Source: Salvator merianae (taxonomy: Eukaryota > Chordata > Lepidosauria > Squamata > Teiidae). Taken from it: a DNA stretch of 64,000 nucleotides. A program made the position numbers and the translations under genes. Positions within the stretch are counted from its first letter, which is position 1. Each line of letters opens with the position of its first letter. Location: the NCBI GenBank assembly GCA_003586115.2, contig QVOM02000034.1, positions 130,359,936 to 130,423,935 on the forward strand. The letters are read 5' to 3'. Shown one piece after another: positions 34,476-44,101 of this stretch. The notes under the pieces were generated by a model, which made no database searches, had not been told where the DNA came from, and saw only the letters and a list, made by a program, of their open reading frames with translations.

Positions 34476-35200
34476 TGAACTGCAGTGGAGACACAGGTGT
34501 GTCAGGTGCACATGACATCATTGTGACTGCATGTTGTCACATATGATGCACACCTGTGCACTCTGCAGCCATGGAAGGCACTAAAATGGCACCGGACTAC
34601 ACTACAGGGATGTGTTGCCAATTCCCAAAACCCAGGTAAACGCGGAGCTGTAGAAAGAAACTCTAAATCTCACAGAAAAGAAACTTCAGAAATAAAGGCA
34701 CAGACAAAGTACTTTTTGGCCAAAAAGGACCACCACTCCTCTCACAGAGATAAGTGCGGTGGTTTACTGATAAATTGTAGTTGCTTTTATACACTCTTTG
34801 CTCTCCATCCAATCAAAAGTAACATTCCAAACATCCAGAAAAAAAAGGTATAAGTTCCTGTCCTATCTAAGATTCGTGACTGACGTAGACACCGAGTCTG
34901 CATATGTTATTAGGTTAAGTGTCAAACTAAAAACAATGCAGCATGAAAACTAGCATATTCTGGTACATTTTGTAGTAACAACAGATAGTTTACATTCTTT
35001 AATCCCTGAGAAGGTTGCTTTATCTGCTACTGCTTTTTAATCTTTTAAGCACAGTAAAACTTCACACAGCATCTGCTTTTACTAAAGCAGGCCCAATATT
35101 TGTGTAACTGTGTAATTAATCAAATTAATATTGATATATTTCCTTCATTATATGTCTTGATCATAATGTAATGGCTTCAGTTCCCCCCTTTAGAACTCAT
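34476..35200 (+). other. ACBD6 intron; palindromic flank of the CR1, else nothing recognised
   Basis: The first about 100 bases form an imperfect inverted repeat: ctgcagtggagacacaggtgtg pairs with cacacctgtgcactctgcag. The rest has no recognised content. Confidence 0.4.
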
Positions 35201-36272
35201 ACACGTAGTGTATTCAGTTCTGTCATATGAGGTTGTTCAGGAATACCAGAATTAGGAGAAGTAATTAGCAAAGTTTGCTGATGACACCAGAATGTCTAGG
35301 GTAGGAAAAACAAAAAGCCATTGCAAAGAGCTCCAGGGGGATCTCTTGACACTGGGAGAGTGGGCAACCAAGTGGCAAACACACTTCAGTCCTAGCAAGT
35401 GCAAAGTGATGCACATGGGGGCAAAGAACCCCAATTACACCTGTAAACTAATGAGGTGAAATCTTCTGTAACAGACCAGAAAAAGAATCTTGGGGTGAAG
35501 GTGTCAACCCAGTGTGCAAAGATCAGGGAAGAAAAAAACAAATTCAGTGCTAGGGGTATTTTGGAAAGGAATAAAAAACAAGGTAGCAAATTTCATTGTG
35601 CCTCTTTATAACTCTATGGCGAGACCACACTTGGAATAGTGTGTACATTGCTGGACACGTCATCTCAGAAAGGATATCATGGAACTAGAAAAGGTGCAGA
35701 AAAGGGTAACCAGAACAATCAGGGACTGGAACACCCTTATGAAACAGGCTGCATCCCTTCAGCCTAGAAATACAGCATTTAAGAGGAGAACCTGAGTGAA
35801 GTATGTAAAACCATATGTGGTATGGAAAAGGTGGATAGAGAAAAACTCCTTCTTCTATCACAGAACACTGGGACCAGGGGGCATTCTATGAAGCTGATGG
35901 CCAGGAGAGTCAGGGCCCACAGGGGCAAGTATTTTATCACCCTGAGGGTCATTGGTCTATACAATTTATTACTAGAACAGGTGGTGACAGCAATCAGCTT
36001 GGGTAGTGTTATGAATGGATTGGAGATATTCATGGAGGTCAGGTATATCAATGGCTACTAGAATGGATGCCCAGGTACTGCCTCCAGGTTGGAGAGATAG
36101 ACAGATATCTGTAAAGGTCATTTGCAGTGAGTGTAGGTGAAAGTTTTTCATTTGTCTTCCATCTGGGAATGCCCAGAAGCAGTTGGTGGGCTACTGCGTG
36201 AAACAAGGTGCTGGACCAGATGGGCTGTGGCCTGATCCAGCAGGGCTTTTCTCATGTACTTATGTTCTTAGG
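35201..36272 (+). mobile_element. CR1-like LINE, 3' kilobase, decayed
   Basis: A sense copy carrying RT C-terminal blocks: HCKELQGDLLTLGEWATKW, PSKCKVMHMGAKNPNY, VPLYNSMARPHLEYCVHCWT and LRKDIMELEKVQKRVTRTIR. The 3' end reads gatgggctgtggcctgatcc, then agcagggcttttctcatgta, then cttatgttcttag. It has many frame breaks. Its end lacks the ATTCTATG repeats of the 31.2-kb copy, so it is a different CR1 subfamily, the same as the pieces at 8.6 and 25.1 kb. Confidence 0.88.
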
Positions 36273-38395
36273 AGTAGAGGGACATCAACTGAAGCAAATT
36301 GCTAGTGCTGGCCCAAGATGCATTATCAGTGTTAAGTCAGGCTTTACCATTCTCCTAAAGCAAACTAGGCAAATGAGAGCACATTGTAGGATAAAATTAA
36401 TAATAGATCTAGAAAATAATGCCATAGCACCATCAAAGCTATTTAAATTGAATTCTAACTAAAGCAGAATTGTTCAGTGGAGAAAGTGAAATCTTTGAGC
36501 AAATAACAAATCTCTGCAACAGATGCTACTCCCTACTTGGGAGTCACGTAAAGCTTTTTCAGGGAGCCATGATTACCAGGTAAGGCACTTGATGGTCCTG
36601 TACCTCTACCGCAGTTCATTAAACAACCAGTTCAGCATATCCCTACTTATATCTGTACATGTTGTAGGAAGGCTGCCTTGTTCTCAGCTTTTTTGCATGC
36701 TTTGTTTGTTACTAGAAGTATGACATGCAGCAAAGCAGAATTTATGTATTGTTTACTTGAGAAACTGCTGTAGAAGCTGAACAAGCTGGCAGCAGTTAGC
36801 CAAAGTGAGCACTGAAGATTTAATAGGGAGGTCACTATGCTTAGATTTATGCTTTTTCCCCCTAGCTGTTGAAACTGGAAGGAATGCCCTCATTCTTTTA
36901 AAAATTAGAGGTATGGACTGTGTTTATCCTGAATATATTTTGAGTACATTTTCATGTCTGCTGCAGTTCTCTAATACAGAAGAAAACCAATGGAGTGTAT
37001 TACTGGGAGCAGAAGTATGCAGCCTTTGAATTCTAGCATTTGCTGTTCTTTAAAAGTAAACATCTAGCCATTATTGCTGCTCAAAATGTGTAGGCAGTAA
37101 CTGCATAATTTTCAGAAAGTCAGAAACTGCAAGTCGGAGGGATTTGTTGTACAAGATGCTCATTGTAGTTGAAGAAAAACAAGGCATCAAGTAACAACTC
37201 TTTTGTGACTATATGGACACAGCCATATCATTTTATTGATAATAATATTTAAATGATTTGCCATTGCCTTGTTCTAGTTTTGACTTCCTATCTAACCTGC
37301 AATGCACAGATTTGCTGGTGGCATCCTATAGAAATGCTAGTCAGGTCCAACCCTGCTTAACTTTTTGATATTGGCCAAAATTATCCAAGTACTGCCACAG
37401 TACTGGTATATCAGTGACTTGAATTTGACTTCTTTCTTTCCAGTAATTAGCCAGACAATTGAATGTTACAGGTGTCCTTGCTTGCATAATTTGTTAAGAT
37501 GCTGGATCTTAGCTTTCTTTTATAAGAACGTTTGTGTTACTTTGAAGTAGAATGTTAACATTTTCCATACAGTGTATCCAGACTGGATTTGGAGCATAAT
37601 TTTGTGCAACATTGGACAAACTTAAAGTTGAATGTGTCTTATACAAGGGATGGGGCAAGTTTAGAAATTAAGTAAAGCTATTTCAAATGAAATTCATTTG
37701 GAGGTTCAGCTATTTCATTCAAAGGACACTACTAGTTTGGCTTGGAGAAGTAGAGTGTGGCATTGATCTGCAGTGTTTGTTTATGCTTCCTCCTTTTATG
37801 TAGTCTGCTGCTTGACAGTCAAACACTGTCCATGCTTGATTCCACCCCCTTGTAATACCATTTGTGAAATATCTTGCATTAAGGCAATAAGTAAATGTAT
37901 TTATTTATTCGATTACAGTTGTAATGTGTGTCACAGCACTGGCTACAGATTGAGTATCAACATCACAAACCAATATATTAGATTGCAATAAAACACTTAA
38001 AACTGTAAAAAAATTAAAAAGACTAACAGTGACTATAAAAGTACAGTAACTGATTGCCATTAGCACATCAGAGTCTTCACCAGTTACTGAAGAGGATACA
38101 CTGATGGCACATGATGGGCTTCAGATAGAACATTCTATGGCAGGGAAGGGCATGGCTTGTTTCACTGTGTCTCAAACTACTTAAGGTGAAAGCAGTACCG
38201 GCGGGGTCTCCCAAAGGATCTTAACACCTGGATAGGTGAAGGGATGCTCTCCTTTATTATTTTGGTTTCAAGTCATTTAGGGCTTTATTTGTTAGTGCTG
38301 CCATGTTGAACTAGGCTCCAGCATTGCTGCAAAAGTTCATTTAAGTAAGTAGTTTCATGTATCTTTCCAAATGTGATAAAATATGGTAAAAATAA
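36273..38395 (+). other. ACBD6 intron, nothing recognised
   Basis: A+T-rich DNA without a recognised gene or classified repeat. Confidence 0.45.
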
Positions 38396-38491
38396 AAAAG
38401 GGCTGTGAAGAATTCCAAAATGATCTCTGTGTACTAGGAGAAATGGGTGTCAAAATAGGATGTGATATTCAGTGTTTATAAAGTGATGTAG

Positions 38492-38524
<33 letters not shown>

Positions 38525-38637
38525 CTAGCCATGACTGGCTGACAAGGAAAGAGATCCTGAAGTATTAGTGGGCAACTCAGTGAAGTTAGTGATCCAAACC
38601 TCATCAACTGTTGTTGTTGTTTTTAAAGGCCAATAAC
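38396..38637 (+). mobile_element. CR1-like fragment, left piece
   Basis: The sequence aagggctgtgaagaattcca, then aaatgatctctgtgtact corresponds to the CR1 'CKELQ.DL..LGEW' block. After an inserted (ATT)n tract, ttgactgacaag-like sequence (cgactggctgacaaggaaag) corresponds to 'TDQERDLGV', ending at 'KKAN' (aaaggccaataac). It directly precedes an L2 copy, and another CR1 piece follows that L2. Confidence 0.6.
38492..38522. repeat. (ATT)n microsatellite
   Basis: Ten ATT units lie inside the CR1-like fragment. Confidence 0.95.
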
Positions 38638-38639
38638 TT

Positions 38640-39922
38640 ATCAGAGGTGATAAAAAATAGCCCTACTTGATGACCTTCTCTGGGAGAAAGACAAAGGGAA
38701 TGTGTCCCTATTGGTTCTTCTGGTTCTCTCTGCGGCTTTTGACACTATTGATCATGATATCCTTCTGGAGAGAGTACAGAGTTTAGGAATTGGAGGCACT
38801 GTGTTACAGTGGTTCCACTCCTGTCTTCAAGGCCAATTTCAGAAGATAGTTGTGGGAGATTCCTGCTCGTCATCCTGGGAACTCAGGTGTGGGGTTCCTC
38901 AGGGGTCGATCTTATCTCCCATGCTTTTCAATATCTATATGAAGCCACTGGGGGAGGTCATCAATATCAGATGACATGCAACTCTTTATATCTGTGACAT
39001 CTGAATCAGGACCGGTGGTTGAAGTGTTGGACAGATGCCTGGAAGCAGTAGTGGGCTGGATGAGGGCCAATAAATTAAAGCTGAATCCAGACAAGACGGA
39101 GGTACTGTGTGTCAGAGGGACTCGGGTCCATGAAGTTAGAAGGCACCTGACCCTTGATGGGGTTGCTTTGCCCTGGAAAGGACAGGTACGGAATCTGGGT
39201 GTACTCTTGGACTCTACGCTTACCCTTGAAACTCAGGTGGAGGCGGTGGCCAAGAATGCATACCACCAGCTACGGCTGGTTTGCCAACTACGACCCCTTC
39301 TGGACAGAGACGATCTGGCCACATTAATCCATGCTTTGGTAACTTCCAGATTGGACTACTCTAACGCGCTTTACATGGGGCTGCCCTTAAGATGGCTCGG
39401 AAGCTGCAACTGGTGCAGAATGAAGCAGCAAGACTGCTGACTGGAACAGCTGGCCGGATGCATATCATGCAGGTCTTAAAAGAGCTGCAATGGCTGCCAA
39501 TTCGCTACTGAGCCCAATTCAAGGTCTTAACCTTAACCTATAAAGCCTTAAATGGCTTGGGCCCCAAATACCTAAAGAAGTGTCTTCTCCCATATTAACC
39601 TGCCCATGCCTTAAGATCTGCAGATGAGGCGCTCCTGGTTGTACCACCGCCTTCAATAGCTAAAGGCGTGGGCACCCGGGATAGGGCCTTTTCAGTGTTG
39701 GCCCCCAGACTGTGGAACACTCTTCCCCCAGAGGTGCGTCAAGCTTCTTCACTTTACATCTTTAGGAGAGCAATAAAGTCGCAGCTATTTACCCTTGTCT
39801 TTGGCTAAAGGTACAGCTTTCCCTCCCTACTTTCTGGCTACTATTTTATCATGTGCCTTTTATGTTTTTTTTGTTTTGTTTTAATTGTAACCTGCTCTTC
39901 AGGTATAGGGCGGGATAAAAAT
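38640..39922 (+). mobile_element. L2-clade LINE, RT to 3' end
   Basis: A 5'-truncated sense copy. It begins within the RT (LSAAFDTIDHDILLERVQSL, then GVPQGSILSPMLFNIYMKPL) and has a short disruption where the YADD box should be. It continues with the 154-codon open piece at 38976-39440 (VVEVLDRCLEAVVGWMRANK, LRNLGVLLDSTLTLETQVEA, LVTSRLDYSNALYMGLPLRW). It then reads through 'APRLWNTLPPEV' at 39704 to the 3' end tcttcaggtatagggcggga, and a GAAA tail follows. It is clearly better preserved than the 22-kb copy. Confidence 0.9.
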
Positions 39923-39925
39923 GGA

Positions 39926-39992
<67 letters not shown>
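39923..39992. repeat. (GAAA)n tract at L2 3' end
   Basis: About seventeen GAAA units directly follow the L2 3' end (gataaaaatg). The tract is probably an expansion of the element's tail. Confidence 0.97.
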
Positions 39993-40380
39993 CCAACTAA
40001 AATCATAAAGAGTCTATTGGGAGTCTCCTATAAGAAAAGGTTGAAATAGCTGGGGCCTTTTACTCTAGAAAGGAGGCTAATGAGAGGAGACATAATAGAG
40101 GTGTATAGAATTATGCCCAGTGTGGACAAAGCAGATAAGGAGAAATAATTTCTCCCCTTTCCTGAACTCCAGACTAAGGATCACCCAAAACAACTAAGTG
40201 GTGGAGCAGTCACAACAGACAAAAGAAAACATATTTTATACAGCCTATATTTAAATCTTGGGATTCTCTACCACAAGATTGTGGAGATGACCTCCAGCTA
40301 GGAAAGCTTCAAGAAAAGGTCCAATTCATTGTGTGCAGAGCTACCAATGTCTACTAGATAACAGTTTGTTATATAGACAT
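39993..40380 (+). mobile_element. CR1-like fragment, right piece
   Basis: The sequence ccaactaaaatcataaagag, then aaaaggttgaaatagctggg and gaaaggaggctaatgagagg corresponds to the CR1 block 'RATKMI...ERLK.LGLF.LE.RRL.RGDM', then aggtgtatagaattatgccc. It is collinear with the left piece at 38396-38637, but about 180 bp of the expected CR1 in between is missing. Confidence 0.75.
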
Positions 40381-41190
40381 TTTACAAATGTGTGTTTGCC
40401 TGTCACTTGCCAAGAAAACCTCACCTGCTAAATTTTTATGTGCTGTGCTGTTTCTAAAGGCTTTGGACTGGATCCAGTAAAACAGTAGCAACTAATAAGC
40501 TATAGAAAAATGCCTAATAGTATATATGTTCAGAATGTACACAAACCAAGAAGAATTGCTGTACAGAAAGGCTGTGCAGGTAAACACTTTTTGAAATTTG
40601 TTCCAGTGCTTTGCTGAGCTGCCACCTTTCTGGCATTACATCCAGATCTTCCAAATGTACCAGCCACAGGAAACAATGGGAACCCATTTTGAGATGTCCT
40701 GCAGATCTCTAGGTGGGCTGGGCAGTACAGCAAAACTGAGGTATAAATAAACTGAAACTGTTATGACCAACATACAGATAACATAAGCAATATCCAACAA
40801 ATAGAGAAGAACAAAATGAATATATGCTGGCTATCATTCTTGTCAGACATTTTTTTAAAAAAATCTACCACATCACTGCAAAAACCCAGGGCTGTGGGCT
40901 GCTGCTGACCTACACTCAACAAGCAATTAATTGTTGGGATTTTCTTTTATGGACAGTAAACCTAATTGCTGCTTAAAAGGGAACACTACCTCCCTTCCTT
41001 TTGGCAGCAATCAGGATCACTTTCCAAAAGGAGAAGCAGCTGTTTGTTGGGTGGAGGGGCAGCAGAAGCATTATTTTTATAAAAATATATGGGAATTTTG
41101 CATTAAGGTTTTACTTATAATTTGTTCCTGGAGACAGAATTCAAATTCAAAGTCATAGTCATGTTAAACTGGATCAGTATAGTAAGGAGC
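40381..41190 (+). other. ACBD6 intron, nothing recognised
   Basis: No gene or classified repeat is recognised. Confidence 0.45.
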
Positions 41191-41322
41191 CTAGTAGCAC
41201 CTTAGAGACTAACAAAAGAAAAGAAGTTGGTAGAATGAGCTTTGATAGGCTAAGCCTAAACTTAGTCTACAAAAGCTCATACTACCAGCCTCTTTTTCCT
41301 GGATAGTCTCTGGTGCTACTAG
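41191..41322. repeat. Near-perfect 132-bp hairpin (foldback element)
   Basis: The left arm (41191-41254: ctagtagcacc, agagactaac, ggtagaatgagcttt, ctaag) and the right arm (41261-41322) are reverse complements at about 85% identity. They are separated by a 6-base loop, cctaaa. The outermost bases, CTAGTAGCACC, are exact inverted copies. No coding capacity. The sequence agrees with an interspersed repeat I have seen in reptile DNA but cannot name. Confidence 0.85.
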
Positions 41323-41768
41323 ACCCACTTGTTCCTGGAGAGCATCCTTTGCCAACCTGGTGACGCCCAGACATTTTGGTGACAATTTCTGACAACTTGT
41401 GTGCCAGTCACCATATCCAGCCACCCATTTCAAAAAGGCAATGGAGAGGATCAGTTTGAAAAAATGAAAATCAGTTATGTATTGGACAGGTAAGATTTGA
41501 ATACGTCATTTGGTGCTGCCAGTATGGATATAAAAGAAGACCTAAGCAGATATAGTAGCCAGAATGGAAAATAAGGCCATGCCAGCACCTAAAAGACCAG
41601 AATCTAGCTGAGACACAGTCAGAGACTTAGGCCTCGCCCAGGAGCAGGGGTTCAGTGGACTCATTGATTAATAGTGTCGTAATGGAATCTTTGACAATCA
41701 TGCTCAGTTGGTCATTGCTCCTGATCTAGGATAAACTGTAATCATCTATGGTAATAAGATTATAGTCT

Positions 41769-41769
41769 G

Positions 41770-41808
<39 letters not shown>

Positions 41809-41816
41809 GTCTATCT
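41769..41816. repeat. (CTAT)n microsatellite
   Basis: Twelve consecutive CTAT-type units with one variant (ctgt) near the right end. Confidence 0.97.
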
Positions 41817-44011
41817 GCAAGTTCATTTAAAATCATTTTTTTGTTTTTGCCAAATATGTTAAACTTTACACTCTTCGGTTCTGCACTGTATAGTTAAGTA
41901 GAATAAGATTTAATAATTCATAACACTAATGTGAGTGCTGTGTTTCTGTAAAAAGGGCTTGCCAAAACCCATTCTAATTCAAGGTTAATTAGTGTACCAT
42001 TAAAATAATGTGTTACAAAATTAATTACTTGTTGGGTCAAAAAGTGAGCTGAGAAACTTAATACATGATAGTGGAGACAGCATTTTCCTATTCAAAATAA
42101 TGATCCACATCTGCTTCTTTTCTGAGTAAAATATAGGTTATAGAATGGATATAAGTTTATATATGTGGACCCCTGCCAGAACCTTGGGACATGGACCAGA
42201 TGATGCCAGAGAAAAAGGGGTGAAAGCAGCACAGCAGACCAAACTGTAACTATGCTACTACTCAGCTGTGCTACAGCACTTTAGTACTATGACAAAACAA
42301 TTTAAAATCTCTTTTCCAGGAAAGAAAGAAGCAGTTTTGTATAGGTATGGAGCAAAACAAAAAAGAAGGAAAGCAACAAAACTGATAAGAGGTGTGAACC
42401 AATCATTTGTAGTTTGGGAAGGAGTTTTGGATAGGGTGTTGCTTAAAACAGAACTGGGACACTTGAGCGGGAAGGGAACCCTATTCTTATATCCTAAATC
42501 CTATCCTCAGGGCTTGCAGGAAAATAGGCTGTTTAGGCAGGCAAAATTAAGTAAACAGGGGAGTTTGTCAATATTCAGGCTGCCTAGGGAATGTGTAAAC
42601 AGGCTGCCTTAGTCCAATGAAGTATTCAGTTTGAGCACCCACATTATTATACCAATCTTGCAGCTGCTTTTGCCCACAGCGCAAATCCTTTTACAGTGTA
42701 AGTGTCACCTCCCTGTAGCAGGTTGGCAGGATTAGTCTGTGATGTAAAAAGTCGAAGATACAGGGTCAGGGCGGGGTGGGGATTGTTTCATCATAGTACA
42801 GACTTCTTTTTCCTGGAATGGGAGCCTAACCTAAATACAAGTCCCATTGCTGAAAATAATTATTTGCTCATCTCCATCCCTGTGCAAAATTGCTCCTTTT
42901 TTCCAGGCTGTTAGCACAGGAAAAGGGCTTTATGTAGGAGTTTTATATAACCAAAACTGCTCCTACACAAAAGTATTTAGACTTCATTTGTTTTTTTTGG
43001 GGGGGGGAAGTCTAAAAGCAGGATGTGTCTTCAATGACAGAGCATGAATCACATGCAGTAAGTGATTGGTTACTTCAAAAAGAAGGGGATGCCCTCTCAC
43101 TCTTCCCTGGAACCCCCCATGTCCAGACTTTATAAATATGGACACACCTTTAAAAAACCCAAATGAAAAGTGGTGTGTTTTTGATGTGAACAATAAATAT
43201 TTTGTGGAAACAGCAGATTGGTAGAAAATACTATATATTGGGCATGAGATCATGCATTTTAATATGATTTCCCCACTGCAGAAATGGATGTAATACAGGG
43301 TAAAACTTGCGTGTAATGAGTCCCTAAGTCTGAAACTGTTGCAAACCTGTATAGATTATCTATTTTGCTATCTTTTTGATACTAAGGCCATTTGTTTTCA
43401 AAAGAACTCTTTATCTTGCTTATATCTTTAATCTTGAAAAGCCACAAAGGTATTTTTAGTCTATATGTTTCATCATAATAAAATCTTGTTTTGTGGAATA
43501 GCCACTTTCATTTTTCACAAGTTTCTCTGAATTTAGTTTGTCAACAACTGTTAAATCATAACCAAACGATTGTGGAAACTATTTGAAATATGTCCCAATA
43601 TAATTTCATAGGGATTTTTTCAGGTTTTGTTTTTAGTTAATTTTGATCTCTCTTAGGAAGCTTTAATTTCATAATCCTGAATTCACTACTGAGCAGGAAA
43701 ACAAAGTGATAATTAATATAAACTCTACAAGATTACCAAAATTCAGAGTGTATAAAGTATATGAGTGCCTGTTAACCACAATAGGTAGCTAGAAGAGATA
43801 GTCAACCAAATGTAATTGACCATTGTCTTCAAGCCTTCCAAAGGATCATAGCTTGCTGCTGTTATTAACAAACTTCTGGACTAAATGAATCGGAAAGCAT
43901 TTATGTTTTTACAGTGTAAGCTCTGCTGAAAAAGATTTATGTGATTTCCAGTGGCATCTGAATTTATTACAACTGCTTCATCTTTTGTTGTTTTTTTGCT
44001 TGATATTTTAG
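41817..44011 (+). other. ACBD6 intron, nothing recognised, ends in acceptor
   Basis: A GTG-initiated frame at 42268-42612 has a basic N-terminal half but no recognised domain. A T8G9 homopolymer pair lies near 42992-43008. The 3' end is a T-rich tract and acceptor (ttgatattttag) for the next ACBD6 exon. Confidence 0.45.
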
Positions 44012-44101
44012 GGTAGAACACTGCTACACTGGGCATGTGACAGAGGACACAAGGAACTCGCTTCAGTGCTACTGCAACACACAGCTGATGTTAACTGCCA
44101 G
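44012..44101 (+). CDS. ACBD6: ACBD6 internal exon: ankyrin repeat
   Basis: This exon of exactly 30 codons lies between the acceptor ttgatattttag and the donor gtaaaa. It encodes GRTLLHWACDRGHKELASVL, then LQHTADVNCQ, a canonical ankyrin repeat (G-TPLH-AA--GH-E-V--LL--GADVN). The TLLHWA turn, the RGH helix start and the ADVN loop are all in place. Both edges are phase 0, so the exon equals one repeat unit. This is the repeat I recognise most firmly as vertebrate ACBD6. The next repeat (normally DNEGQTALHYA-like) and the C terminus would be in a further exon beyond the window. Confidence 0.97.

Noticed and set aside
39923..39992. GAAA tract as a CRISPR-like or functional tandem array
   Set aside because: Four-base perfect units without spacers, directly at an L2 3' end: a microsatellite.
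38628..39996. gccaa at both L2 edges as a firm target duplication
   Set aside because: Only five bases are exact and the CR1 on either side is not contiguous, so I do not claim it as a duplication.
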